From Phocaeicola plebeius (GTDB lineage Bacteria; Bacteroidota; Bacteroidia; Bacteroidales; Bacteroidaceae): 64,000 nt of DNA. Within the stretch, counting starts at the first letter, position 1. Every line of letters starts with the position of its first letter. The stretch is taken from contig JALEPZ010000059.1 of NCBI GenBank assembly GCA_022767125.1, forward strand, positions 1-64,000, read 5' to 3'. This document shows, piece after piece, positions 30,404 through 40,693 of the stretch. The position numbers were made by a program, and so were the translations under genes. The notes under the pieces are model-generated. The model did not search any database. It had not been told where the DNA came from and saw only the letters and a list, made by a program, of their open reading frames with translations.

Positions 30404-32854
30404 ATGAACAACAAGATTACATGGATGATTTTATGGATCAGTACCTTTGCTATAGGACTGAACGCCCAGAACCAGCGACAGCGTATGCTGATGAACCAAG
30501 ACTGGAAATTCGCCAAAGGCCACGCAGCCAACCCCAACCAGGATTTCCACTATGGACAGGCACTTTCGTTCTCGAAAATCAATTTCTTGCAGGAGGCTAC
30601 CATGCTGCAGGCCGACCAGGAATCGAGGATGCGGATTCCACACACCGAGCGCTTTGACGACAGCGCGTGGGAAAGCATCTCGCTACCTCACGACTGGGGC
30701 ATGAGCTTAGGATTCGATCAGCAACAGCTCAAAATCAAAGGCTACCGCACACTGGGTGGCCGCTCGCCCGAAAACAGCGTGGGATGGTACCGCAAGACCT
30801 TCTCCATAGAAGCTGTCAAGGGATGCCGCTATACCTTAGAGTTCGAAGGTATCTTCCGCGATGCACAAGTCTGGATGAACGGTATTTACCTGGGCAGAGG
30901 AGAAAGCGGCTATGTGCCTTTGGTATTCGATGTCACGGAATGCCTGAACTACGAGAAAGAGGCCAAAAACGTCATCACGGTGCGCGTGGATGCCACCCAG
31001 TCGGAACTGTGGTCGTATGAAGGAGCAGGTATCTACCGCAACATATGGTTGACCCGTACCGCCCATGTCCATGTCGCGCAATGGGGAACATTCGTCACCA
31101 GCCAAGTGGATGTGGCCAAGAAAGAAGCCACCGTACAGGCAGAAGTGGAAATCGCCAACGCATCGGCTATTGACCAATCCGTACAGGTGACCAATACCAT
31201 CATCGACCCGGAAGGGAAAACCATCGCTTCCGCTGAACAGCGCCTGCAGCTGTCTGCACTGGAAAACGGAACAACCCGGATGAGCATTCCCCTGAAGAAT
31301 ATCCGGCTGTGGTCGGTCGCATCGCCCTACCGCTATACCCTACAAACAACCGTCCGTGTCAAAGGTCAGGTCGTCGATGCCTACGAGACACGCTTCGGAC
31401 TTCGCACACTGGAGTTCCACCCCGACAAAGGGTTCTTCCTGAACGGTGAACGCATCCAGCTGCAAGGAGTATGCTGCCATCAGGACCATGCAGGAGTGGG
31501 TATCGCCGTTCCCGACCGTCTGAACCACTGGCGCATCGCTAAGCTGAAGGAATTTGGGGTCAATGCCTATCGTTCGTCCCACAACCCTCCTACGGAGTCT
31601 GTTCTGGAAGCGTGCGACAGCTTAGGAATGCTGGTGATGGACGAACTGCGCGTCATGAGTTCCAGCGATGAAGGCCTTGACCAGCTGCGCACCATCGTGC
31701 GCCGCGACCGCAACCATCCCAGTATCGTCATCTGGAGCCTGGGCAACGAAGAACCTGCCATCCAAGGTTCCGAGAAGGGCCGGATGCTGGCGGAACGCAT
31801 GAAACAGATACAGCACAAGCTGGACCCCACCCGTCCCTGTACGGTAGCCATGAACGGCAGCTGGGGCACCGGTTTCTCATTGGCCGTCGATGTCCAGGGT
31901 TCCAACTACTTCAAGATCGGCAACCTGGACGAAGTACACCGCCAGCTGCCCCAGCTGCCCTGTCTGCTGACAGAGGAAGCCAGTACCTTGACCACCCGTG
32001 GCATTTACCAGACCGACGAGTCGAAAGACTTCCACCCGTCGTACGACAAGGATTGTCCAGGATGGGGCTGCAGAGCTCAGGAATGGCTCCGCTATGTAGA
32101 TGAACGCCCGTACATCGGGGGTGCCTTTGTCTGGACCGGATTCGACTACGGAGGCGAGGCACTGGGTTACTACTGGCCGGGCATTGCCTCCAACTTCGGC
32201 ATCCTGGACTATTGCGGATTCCCCAAAGATGCCTACTGGTACTACAAGGCCTGGTGGACCGACGAACCGGTCCTGCACGTGCTTCCTCACTGGAACGGTC
32301 TGGGTACGGATTCTGTCGATGTACACGTCTATACCAACCTCGACGAGGTGGAACTGGTGCTGAACGGCAAGAGCCTGGGCAAACGCACCGTCGGCAAGTT
32401 CGACATTCCGGCATGGAAAGTGAAATATGCTCCCGGAAAACTGGTAGCGAAAGGCATCAAAGACGGCAAGAAATGGACGGAAACTGTCGTCACTACCGGA
32501 AAGCCGATCCAGCTGCAGTTGGTCAGCGAAACCGGAACGACCGTGAAGGACGGCGGCAACGACATCGCCATCCTGACGGTACAGACCACCGACGCAAAGG
32601 GCCGCCGGGTACCGACTGCCGACAACTACGTGAAGCTGGAGGTTAAGAACGGACGACTCTTGGGGGTAGGCAACGGCAATCCCTCTTGTCATGAGCCGGA
32701 TGTCTTCGCCCCGGGCGAACAGGCAGGCAGAAGTCTCTTCTCGGGCTATGCCCAGCTCATCGTAGCTCCCGACGGTTCCGGACAGCCGATGGAGGTGACC
32801 GCTTCCTCGGACGGCCTGAAACCGGCCTCTATTGTTATCGAAGTAAACGACTGA
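30404..32854 (+). CDS. GH2 family glycosidase, beta-galactosidase-like
   Basis: GH2 N-terminal sugar-binding domain (SLPHDWGMSLGF), CCHQDHAGVG, NAYRSSHNPP, SLGNEEP, PYIGGAFVWTGFDYGGE, C-terminal DUF4982-like domain. Confidence 0.88.
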   Translation: MNNKITWMILWISTFAIGLNAQNQRQRMLMNQDWKFAKGHAANPNQDFHYGQALSFSKINFLQEATMLQADQESRMRIPHTERFDDSAWESISLPHDWGMSLGFDQQQLKIKGYRTLGGRSPENSVGWYRKTFSIEAVKGCRYTLEFEGIFRDAQVWMNGIYLGRGESGYVPLVFDVTECLNYEKEAKNVITVRVDATQSELWSYEGAGIYRNIWLTRTAHVHVAQWGTFVTSQVDVAKKEATVQAEVEIANASAIDQSVQVTNTIIDPEGKTIASAEQRLQLSALENGTTRMSIPLKNIRLWSVASPYRYTLQTTVRVKGQVVDAYETRFGLRTLEFHPDKGFFLNGERIQLQGVCCHQDHAGVGIAVPDRLNHWRIAKLKEFGVNAYRSSHNPPTESVLEACDSLGMLVMDELRVMSSSDEGLDQLRTIVRRDRNHPSIVIWSLGNEEPAIQGSEKGRMLAERMKQIQHKLDPTRPCTVAMNGSWGTGFSLAVDVQGSNYFKIGNLDEVHRQLPQLPCLLTEEASTLTTRGIYQTDESKDFHPSYDKDCPGWGCRAQEWLRYVDERPYIGGAFVWTGFDYGGEALGYYWPGIASNFGILDYCGFPKDAYWYYKAWWTDEPVLHVLPHWNGLGTDSVDVHVYTNLDEVELVLNGKSLGKRTVGKFDIPAWKVKYAPGKLVAKGIKDGKKWTETVVTTGKPIQLQLVSETGTTVKDGGNDIAILTVQTTDAKGRRVPTADNYVKLEVKNGRLLGVGNGNPSCHEPDVFAPGEQAGRSLFSGYAQLIVAPDGSGQPMEVTASSDGLKPASIVIEVND

Positions 32855-32856
32855 TC

Positions 32857-34590
32857 ATGATGAAGAATACGTTGATAGTACTGACGATGGCACTCCTTTC
32901 TACGGGGTGTCATCGTCAGCCTGACATAAAAGCCACCATAGCGGAACATCCGAAGACCTTCTGCAATCCTGTCGATATTGACTACCGGTTCATGGTTATC
33001 GACGATGGAGCCGGCATCCGCGAAGCTGCCGACCCCGTAGTGGTACGCCACAAGGACCACTACCTGCTGTTTGCCTCCAAATCGTCCGGCTATTGGTATT
33101 CTGCCGATTTCACCCACTGGCAACACGTCATTATCCCCGATTCCGTACTCCCCATCGAGGATTATGCCCCTGCCGTCTTTGTCCACGATGACCAGGTCTA
33201 TTATGTCGGTTCCACCCACGGGAAAGGCATGGTCTATCGTTCCGACGCTCCCGAGACCGGGCAATGGGAGAAAGTCAAGGAAATCTGGTCGTACTGGGAT
33301 CCCGCTTTTTATGTCGAAGGCGACTGCCTGTACCTGTATTACGGCTGCTCCCCAATCGATCCCATCTACGTACAGATACTGGACCTGAACACGCTGGAAG
33401 CCCGGTCGAAGGTCATCGAATGCCTCAACAGCGACATGAAACAGCACGGGTGGGAACGGACCGGCGAGTTCAACGAACTGTCCCGTCGCCCCTACATTGA
33501 GGGCGCATGGATGACCGAGCACAACGGGAAATACTACCTACAATATGCAGCACCGGGCACGGAGTGGAAATCGTATGCCGACGGGACCTATGTGGGCGAC
33601 ACCCCCACAGGTCCCTTCCGCTACATGGAGAACAGTCCGGTATCCTACAAGCCGGAAGGCTTCATCGGCGGTGCCGGCCATGGATGTATGTTCCAGGCCA
33701 ACGGACAGTGGTGGAAGGCGGCTACCAACTCCATCAGCGTACGCCACATGTTCGAACGCCGCCTGTCGTTCTACCCGTCAGGATTTGACCAGGACGGCTA
33801 TCTCTATACGGATACCTATTTGGGCGACTATCCACACTACCTGCCGGGCAGCAACGAAGCGGGTCAAAAATCCATGCCGGGATGGATGCTCCTTTCCTAC
33901 CGGAAACCGGTCACCGTCTCTTCCGAGCTGGATGGCTATCCCGCCACCCATGCCGTGGACGAGGATTCCCGCACCGCCTGGGTCGCCCAAAGCAACCAGC
34001 AGGAATGGATGCAGATTGACCTGACGGAAGAGGCCGACATCCAAGCCATCCAGCTGAATTACGACGAGTACGGTGCCACCTGTCAGGGGGTGAGCGACGG
34101 GCTGTATCAAAGCTACCGGCTTTACGCCTCGCTCGACGGCCAGCACTGGAACCTGATAGCCGACCGATCAGACAAACGGACAGACCGCCCGCACGAATAC
34201 ATCGAGTTCGAGCAGCCCTTCTCGGCACGCTACCTCAAATGGGAGAACGTAGGCTACTCCATCTCGCAGCATGTCTCCCTGCGCGGGTTCCGGGTGTTCG
34301 GAACCGGCCATGGACCTTTGCCGAAGCAGGTAGCCGATGTCAGCGTCCGGCAAGACATGACCGACGCTTGCCGCAGCATCTTGTCCTGGAGTCCATCCGA
34401 GAATGCCGAAGGCTACATTATCCGCTACGGCATCGCCCCCGACAAGCTGTACAGCAGTTTCCAGGTGCTGAAAGGTACCTCGCTGGAAATCGGCAGCCTG
34501 AACGCCGGCACCGACTATTGGTTCACAGTAGATGCCTACAACAGTCACGGCATCACGGCAGGTGCTCCTCCTGTGAAACTGGAAAGATAG
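32857..34590 (+). CDS. GH43-like beta-propeller glycosidase with F5/8-type C domain
   Basis: EAADPVVVRHKDHYLLFASKSSGYWYS, YIEGAWMTEHNGKYYLQYAAPG, then discoidin-like and Fn3-like C-terminus; lipobox. Confidence 0.78.
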   Translation: MMKNTLIVLTMALLSTGCHRQPDIKATIAEHPKTFCNPVDIDYRFMVIDDGAGIREAADPVVVRHKDHYLLFASKSSGYWYSADFTHWQHVIIPDSVLPIEDYAPAVFVHDDQVYYVGSTHGKGMVYRSDAPETGQWEKVKEIWSYWDPAFYVEGDCLYLYYGCSPIDPIYVQILDLNTLEARSKVIECLNSDMKQHGWERTGEFNELSRRPYIEGAWMTEHNGKYYLQYAAPGTEWKSYADGTYVGDTPTGPFRYMENSPVSYKPEGFIGGAGHGCMFQANGQWWKAATNSISVRHMFERRLSFYPSGFDQDGYLYTDTYLGDYPHYLPGSNEAGQKSMPGWMLLSYRKPVTVSSELDGYPATHAVDEDSRTAWVAQSNQQEWMQIDLTEEADIQAIQLNYDEYGATCQGVSDGLYQSYRLYASLDGQHWNLIADRSDKRTDRPHEYIEFEQPFSARYLKWENVGYSISQHVSLRGFRVFGTGHGPLPKQVADVSVRQDMTDACRSILSWSPSENAEGYIIRYGIAPDKLYSSFQVLKGTSLEIGSLNAGTDYWFTVDAYNSHGITAGAPPVKLER

Positions 34591-34637
34591 GGAGCCCTCC
34601 TGACTGTACGGGAGTTGTTTTCCGACTTCCTTTTTCC

Positions 34638-34714
34638 CTGTCATTTCGAACGAAGTGAGAAATCTGTTAGCACAAAGTGGATATCCAGATGCTTCACTCA
34701 GTTCAGCATGACAG
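34638..34714. repeat. REP/MITE-like imperfect palindrome
   Basis: CTGTCATTTCGAACGAAGTGAGAAATCT ... AGATGCTTCACTCAGTTCAGCATGACAG. Confidence 0.65.
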
Positions 34715-34772
34715 TTGGATAGATCCAAAAAACGTATCTTTACAACCCTATGAACAAATAATAACCATCATC

Positions 34773-37016
34773 ATGAAGAAATTGACCTTATTATTCGAAG
34801 GAATATGGCTCCTGTTTGCCGGAAACACTTCTCTTTACGCACAAGCAACCACCTATCCGTTCCGGAATCCGTCCCTGCCCATCGAGGTGCGGGTGAACGA
34901 CCTGATTTCCCGACTGACCCTGGACGAGAAAGTCCAGCTCATGAAACACGATTCGCCCGCCATTCCCCGCTTGGGCATCCCCGCCTACAACTGGTGGAAC
35001 GAAGCCCTGCACGGTGTGGCGCGTACTCCGGAAAAGGTAACCGTCTTTCCCCAAGCCATCGGCATGGCCGCTACCTTCGACACGGAAGCCCTTCAGAAAA
35101 TGGGAGACATCACCTCCTCCGAAGGACGTGCCTTGTTCAACGAATCGCTGAAAAAAGGCAAAGTACCCCAATACCGGGGACTGACTTACTGGACCCCTAA
35201 CATCAATATTTTCCGCGACCCCCGATGGGGACGCGGACAGGAGACCTACGGGGAAGACCCGTACCTGACCGGACAGATGGGTATGGCCATCGTACGCGGA
35301 CTGGAAGGCAACGATCCCCACTACCTGAAGTCGGTAGCCTGCGCCAAACATTATGCCGTACACAGCGGTCCCGAAGGCAACCGCCACGAGTTCGATGCCC
35401 GTCCTTCCCTCTACGACCTGTGGGACACCTATCTCCCCGCCTTCCGCGACGTGATTACGAAAGCCAACGTGCACGGCGTGATGTGCGCCTATAACCGTTT
35501 GGACGGAAAGCCCTGCTGCGGCAACGACCCGCTGCTGGTCGATATCCTGCGCAACCAATGGAAGTTCAACGGATACGTGACCTCCGACTGCTGGGCTGTG
35601 ACCGACTTTGCCCACCACCACAAGACCCATGCCGACGATATGGTCGCCGTGAGCGATGCCATGCTGGCAGGTACCGACCTGGAGTGTGGTAACCTGTACC
35701 AGCTACTGGCAGAAGGTGTGCGGAAAGGACTGCATTCGGAACGCGATGTCAATGTGTCATTGGCCCGCCTCCTCACCATCCAGATGAAACTGGGCATGTA
35801 CGACCCGCAAGAACAGGTGCCCTATGCCCGCATCGGCAGAGAGGTCATCGAATGTGATGCCCACCGGCAGCACGCCGCACGGATGGCGCGAGAATCCATG
35901 GTCCTGCTGAAGAACGACCGTCACCTGCTGCCCCTGCAAGCGTCGAAGGTCAAGCGGATTGCGTTGATCGGTCCCAATGCCGACAACGGACAGGCCCAAT
36001 TAGGCAACTACTTCGGGGTCCCTTCGGAAATCATCACTCCCCTCAAAAGCCTGCAACGCCGCTTCGGCAACAAGATGGCCATCGACTATTATCCCGGTAC
36101 GGGCATCGTCACACCCTTGGAGAACGGTCCTACCCCCTCACAGATAGCCGCTGCCGCCAAGAAGGCGGATGTCATCCTCTTCGTCGGTGGCATTACGGCC
36201 GACTATGAAGGAGAAGCCGGCGATGCCGGTGCCGGAGGATTCTCCGGCTTCGCCAGCGGAGACCGTACATCGCTGTCACTGCCGCCCGTACAGGCCGAAC
36301 TGCTGAAAGCCCTGAAGCGGACAGGGCGACCGTTGGTACTGGTCAACATGTCCGGTTCCGTCATGAGCTTCGACTGGGAGAGCCGTAACGTGGATGCCAT
36401 CCTGCAGGCATGGTACGGTGGCCAGGCAGCCGGTGATGCCATCGTCGATGTACTGTTCGGCGACTACAACCCGGCAGGACGAATGCCGCTGACCACGTAC
36501 AAGAGCGAGGCCGACCTGCCTCCGTTCGAAAGCTATTCGATGGAGAACCGCACGTACCGCTACTTCCAGGGCGAGGTCCGCTATCCGTTCGGCTATGGCT
36601 TGAGCTACACGACCTTCGCCTATAGCGACCTGGACTGTACTGCCAGCGCCCCCACCGGCCAGCCGGTAGAGGTGAGCGTAAAAGTGACGAACAGCGGCCA
36701 GCGGGACGGTGACGAAGTGGTACAACTGTACGTATCGCATCCGCAGGACGGACAGGTCCGCCGGCCGCTCCGTTCGCTGAAAGGTTTCCGCCGTATTCAC
36801 CTGACAGCCGGTGAAACACAGACCGTCCGCTTCACCCTCTCGCCCGAAGACCTGGCACTGACCGACAAGGTAGGTATACTGACGGAGAAAGCAGGCGAAA
36901 TGCAACTGTTCGTCGGCGGCGGACAACCGGGCTACACCACCGGCAGCACCGCCACCCTACAGCTGACAGGCGATCCGTACCAACTGGTCTTCAGTAGCTG
37001 TTCAACAGGTCGGTGA
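34773..37016 (+). CDS. GH3 family glycosidase, beta-xylosidase/beta-glucosidase type
   Basis: IPAYNWWNEALHGVAR, FRDPRWGRGQETYGEDP, GYVTSDCWAV, Fn3-like C-terminus. ATG at 34773 preferred over 34677, which lies in the repeat. Confidence 0.92.
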   Translation: MKKLTLLFEGIWLLFAGNTSLYAQATTYPFRNPSLPIEVRVNDLISRLTLDEKVQLMKHDSPAIPRLGIPAYNWWNEALHGVARTPEKVTVFPQAIGMAATFDTEALQKMGDITSSEGRALFNESLKKGKVPQYRGLTYWTPNINIFRDPRWGRGQETYGEDPYLTGQMGMAIVRGLEGNDPHYLKSVACAKHYAVHSGPEGNRHEFDARPSLYDLWDTYLPAFRDVITKANVHGVMCAYNRLDGKPCCGNDPLLVDILRNQWKFNGYVTSDCWAVTDFAHHHKTHADDMVAVSDAMLAGTDLECGNLYQLLAEGVRKGLHSERDVNVSLARLLTIQMKLGMYDPQEQVPYARIGREVIECDAHRQHAARMARESMVLLKNDRHLLPLQASKVKRIALIGPNADNGQAQLGNYFGVPSEIITPLKSLQRRFGNKMAIDYYPGTGIVTPLENGPTPSQIAAAAKKADVILFVGGITADYEGEAGDAGAGGFSGFASGDRTSLSLPPVQAELLKALKRTGRPLVLVNMSGSVMSFDWESRNVDAILQAWYGGQAAGDAIVDVLFGDYNPAGRMPLTTYKSEADLPPFESYSMENRTYRYFQGEVRYPFGYGLSYTTFAYSDLDCTASAPTGQPVEVSVKVTNSGQRDGDEVVQLYVSHPQDGQVRRPLRSLKGFRRIHLTAGETQTVRFTLSPEDLALTDKVGILTEKAGEMQLFVGGGQPGYTTGSTATLQLTGDPYQLVFSSCSTGR

Positions 37017-37024
37017 GAGAGGGA

Positions 37025-39247
37025 TCATTCCTCGACTTTTTTCACGAACACGAACCCAAAAGTGTCATTGCCGCCTTCCGGCTGTGTCTCCACTTCCACA
37101 TAGAACGGCAGACCGGCTTCAAATTCCTTCACCTCCAGGCGGCAAGTCACGACGGGGCGGGCAGCGTCCACCTTCCCTTGCAAGGGAATTTCCACCAGCT
37201 TCTCGCCCCGCTTATAATAGACCAATGTCCCCAGATGAAGCGGATGAGTTCCTCGGGTACGGACAAAGGAAATCTCGTACATACCATTGCCGACCATCTT
37301 GCCGGTCGTTTCAAAACGCCATACCGTCTTCTCGGGCGCAATCACCACGGGTTTCCATTCAGCTACAAACGTCCCGTACTCCTGGTAGGCGGAATAGTCG
37401 GGTGCGAAATAGAGCGGCAAGGAACAATGCCGGTCGCTGACCCGCGTCATGGCACGCAGGTCGGTCTTCGTGTCCACTTCAATCGGACCGGTGTAACGGG
37501 CAGAATGGGCATGCGGATAAGTTCCGTCGGTCGTATAGAGAATTTCGGCCCCGTCTACCGGCGAAGCCAGTTCGAAACGAACCTTTCCTTCCTGCTCCTG
37601 CATCGAGACAATCTCCGGTTCGGGTACACGGTAATGACAATCCTTATAATCCAGACGAGCAAAATGCGTGCGGATACGCTGACGGAAGTCCGACCAGTTC
37701 CGTTGCGCCTGTCGGCACCATCCCAGTTCAGCCACCGCCAACAGGCGGGGGAAAGTGAGGTACTCCGCATAATTTTCCGAACGGTTCTCGTTCAGCAAAG
37801 GTAGTTCCTGCAACAGTGTACCATGGATGAACTGGTCGCTCCAGAAACAGCCCTGTACTCCCATCACCGTCGATGTCGGCGCATAGTCATTCATTGCAGT
37901 CGTATAGCATTTCTCCAACGATACCGGAGGCATCCAGGTGGCCGCCTTGATTTCTCCGGGTGTCTTGCCTTCCGGAAAGTCCAGATACAGGCTGGCCGCC
38001 GGCGAAAGAATGGCCTTATGGCCCGCACGGGTAGCAATCAGACTGTCAGCCACATTGTGCCACATCACGGCCACCACCGGCTGGTTCACCTTGCCGCGCA
38101 TGATGATTTCCTCCCATCCCACCACGGTTTTTCCTTTTTTGGCCATCATGTCGGCCACCACATTCGTCAGGTAGCCTTGCAGGTCCGACGGTTGCCGCAA
38201 CCCTTCCCGCTTCATCACAGCCTGGCACAACGGACACTCCTTCCAGCGGTCGTACACCGCCTCGTCACCTCCTATATTAATATAGGAAGACGGGAACAGG
38301 TTCACTGTTTCTTCCAGCACATCGGCCAAGAACGTGAAGGAGGTTTCCTTTCCTACACAGAGCAGGTCGCGGCTGATGAAGTGCTGGCCGGGCACCTCGT
38401 GCTGCAGGCCGGTACACGACAGCCACGGATAAGCCGCTACTGCCGAAAGCATATGGGCAGGGAACTCGATTTCGGGAATAATCTCCACGTTGCGTACGGA
38501 AGCATAGGCAATCATCTCCTTGATTTCCTCCTGCGTATAATAACCTCCCAGGCGTTTTTCGTCCTTACCCGACCATGCTCCGACCTCGGTCAGCCGAGGG
38601 TATTTCTTGATTTCTAACCGCCAGCCGGAATCATCAATCAGGTGGAGCTGCAACTTGTTGAGCTTGTACATCGCCATCATGTCGATGTATTTCATGACAA
38701 ATTCCTTGTCGAAGAAATAACGGGCCACATCCAGCATCATTCCTCGCCACGGATGGTCAGGAGCATCGGTGATAGTGACCTGAGGCACTGTCCACACCAC
38801 GCCTGGCTGGAGCGAACGGCTGTAGATGGCTGGAGGTAGAAGTTGCAGAAAGGTCTGGATGCCATAGAACAGGCCGCCGCGATCATGTCCACAGATGCGC
38901 ACGCGTTTGCTATCCACTTCCAGCCGGTAGCCTTCCGCCATCGGCACCCGTTCCGCGTCTATCTCCAGCAGCACGTCAGCCCGTTTGGCTACAGAGGTGG
39001 TCTTCCACTGAAATCCAGTCGACCGAAACACCACCTGCTGCAGGTAAGCGGCCTGTTCGGCAGCTTCGGCCGGGAAAGACAGTACCCTCTCCCCAGTCAG
39101 CTGCCAAGTACCCTGCTGTTCTTCGCACTGCAAGGGACGCGGAATCACCTGTAGGCTCTGTGCCGTCCCTTGGAACACCCAACCCAGCAAGACGGCTATC
39201 ATAACCCGTCTAAGCGTAAAAATACATTGTTTCATCATTCTTATCAT
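37025..39247 (-). CDS. GH20 beta-N-acetylhexosaminidase
   Basis: GMMLDVARYFFDKEFVMKYIDMMAMYKLNKLQLHLIDDSGWRLEIKKYPRLTEVGAW, PEIEFPAHMLSA, YINIGGDEAVYDRW. Confidence 0.93.
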   Translation of the reverse strand: MIRMMKQCIFTLRRVMIAVLLGWVFQGTAQSLQVIPRPLQCEEQQGTWQLTGERVLSFPAEAAEQAAYLQQVVFRSTGFQWKTTSVAKRADVLLEIDAERVPMAEGYRLEVDSKRVRICGHDRGGLFYGIQTFLQLLPPAIYSRSLQPGVVWTVPQVTITDAPDHPWRGMMLDVARYFFDKEFVMKYIDMMAMYKLNKLQLHLIDDSGWRLEIKKYPRLTEVGAWSGKDEKRLGGYYTQEEIKEMIAYASVRNVEIIPEIEFPAHMLSAVAAYPWLSCTGLQHEVPGQHFISRDLLCVGKETSFTFLADVLEETVNLFPSSYINIGGDEAVYDRWKECPLCQAVMKREGLRQPSDLQGYLTNVVADMMAKKGKTVVGWEEIIMRGKVNQPVVAVMWHNVADSLIATRAGHKAILSPAASLYLDFPEGKTPGEIKAATWMPPVSLEKCYTTAMNDYAPTSTVMGVQGCFWSDQFIHGTLLQELPLLNENRSENYAEYLTFPRLLAVAELGWCRQAQRNWSDFRQRIRTHFARLDYKDCHYRVPEPEIVSMQEQEGKVRFELASPVDGAEILYTTDGTYPHAHSARYTGPIEVDTKTDLRAMTRVSDRHCSLPLYFAPDYSAYQEYGTFVAEWKPVVIAPEKTVWRFETTGKMVGNGMYEISFVRTRGTHPLHLGTLVYYKRGEKLVEIPLQGKVDAARPVVTCRLEVKEFEAGLPFYVEVETQPEGGNDTFGFVFVKKVEE

Positions 39248-39444
39248 TAAGGTTCATAAATTCCGGATACCGGGCCAAGATAATGATAATAATTGGATTG
39301 TGCAAGCAACCAGCCGGCAAATTTCAGCGACTGGCCCCGATACATCAGCTTGCATCGGTCGCCTCCTACCATATATGAGGTAGATGAAATGCCCCATTTG
39401 CGGTATGTTCCAGCCGGAATTTTGATGGTACATTTGCGCCAGGA
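39247..39444 (-). pseudogene. C-terminal remnant of an unidentified gene upstream of GH20
   Basis: Minus frame reads SWRKCTIKIPAGTYRKWGISSTSYMVGGDRCKLMYRGQSLKFAGWLLAQSNYYHYLGPVSGIYEP, ending TAATG overlapping the GH20 start; frame closed at 39445-39447. Confidence 0.55.
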
Positions 39445-39448
39445 TTAG

Positions 39449-39757
39449 GAGCAGCTGATTACCTCCTTGTCCGTCGGCAACAAACTGAACCTGATGGTGT
39501 GGGACGGTACATTCCTGTATGTCCACAGCAACTATGCCCATACCCTTCACTACAGCCGGTTGGCATCGGGCGGTCTGCTGTTCTCCACGCATCCGCTCCG
39601 TTGCCTGCCGGCCGAGGACTGGCAACCATTGCCTTTTTTGAGGCTGATGGTGTACCAGGGCGGCGAAACGGTCTACACGGGTGCCCCGCTGAGCCAGGAA
39701 TACTTCGATCCGGAAGAAAACTATGAGTACAAGGAACTGGACTATACCAACCTGTAG
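39449..39757 (+). pseudogene. C-terminal remnant of a class II glutamine amidotransferase
   Basis: EQLITSLSVGNKLNLMVWDGTFLYVHSNYAHTLHYSR... preceded directly by TAG at 39446; N-terminal Cys-nucleophile half absent. Confidence 0.65.
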
Positions 39758-39766
39758 GGCGGCAGG

Positions 39767-40417
39767 CTAAATGTAGTATTCCGCCATCTCAATCAGTCCG
39801 GCCCGCAAAGCATATTTGGTGGCCTCGTACACATTGTTCACTTCCAGTTTGCGGAAAATGTTCTTCTTGTGAGTAATCACAGTATGAATGCTGGATATAC
39901 GTTCTGCTGCAATCTCCTTCACGGACTTGCCCCGAGCAATCTGCCGGAGGATTTCCTTCTCGGTCGCTGTCAGCACGGACGGTGCTTTCGAGTCACTGGA
40001 GTGACTGATGAGCAGATTGGTAATCTGATGACAGAGGAACCGCTCCCGGTGTGCCGCACACAGCAAGGCCGACCGGATTTCCTCGCCGGTATTCTCCTTC
40101 AAGATCATGCTGACTTTCTCTTCTGCACTCAGCTTTCGGATAAAATCCTCGCTCAGGTCGTTCGAGAACAGTAGCCAGCAGGCATCGGTGAACCGCCGTA
40201 CCAGAATCAGGAACTCCTCGACCCCGTTCAAGTCGAACAAGGTATAGTCGAGAACCACCACACTGTCCGGATAGTCCGTCAAGAGGTCAGTCAGTTGCTT
40301 TTTACCGGATGCCTCTGTGATGAGATTCGTCCCGAAAAGGTGTGCAATGAAGCCCCGCATTCCCATACGGGTAATATCCTGATTATCGGCCAAGACAAAC
40401 GAAAGTTGCTTATTCAT
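39767..40417 (-). CDS. LuxR/NarL-type response regulator
   Basis: Receiver-like N-terminus; LTATEKEILRQIARGKSVKEIAAERISSIHTVITHKKNIFRKL HTH. Confidence 0.88.
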   Translation of the reverse strand: MNKQLSFVLADNQDITRMGMRGFIAHLFGTNLITEASGKKQLTDLLTDYPDSVVVLDYTLFDLNGVEEFLILVRRFTDACWLLFSNDLSEDFIRKLSAEEKVSMILKENTGEEIRSALLCAAHRERFLCHQITNLLISHSSDSKAPSVLTATEKEILRQIARGKSVKEIAAERISSIHTVITHKKNIFRKLEVNNVYEATKYALRAGLIEMAEYYI

Positions 40418-40436
40418 AGTTAGTTCCTCCTATCCG

Positions 40437-40676
40437 TTAGCGATGAAAAGATATGGGTTTTTCAATGACGATTCGAAAGACGGTGTCCTCCACCTGTTCC
40501 GTCGAGCACACCGTGTACCCTTGTTCCTCCACGCTGCCGGGAATGTTGTTCAAGGGTTCACCTTGGCAGAGCAGCAGTTCAAGCGTATCGCCTGCTGCCA
40601 TCTGTGCCAGTTTCAGTTTGGTCCGGACCAAGGTCATCGGACAATGTTCATGCGTAATGTCAAGTGTATGTTTCAT
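40437..40676 (-). CDS. TusA-family sulfurtransferase-like protein
   Basis: LDITHEHCPMTLVRTKLKLAQMAAGDTLELL (CPxxx motif). Confidence 0.85.
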   Translation of the reverse strand: MKHTLDITHEHCPMTLVRTKLKLAQMAAGDTLELLLCQGEPLNNIPGSVEEQGYTVCSTEQVEDTVFRIVIEKPISFHR

Positions 40677-40693
40677 CCGGTTGTCTCCTTCAA

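Noticed and set aside
34677-34772. N-terminal extension of the GH3 ORF
   Set aside because: Starts inside the palindromic repeat; signal peptide begins at the internal ATG 34773.
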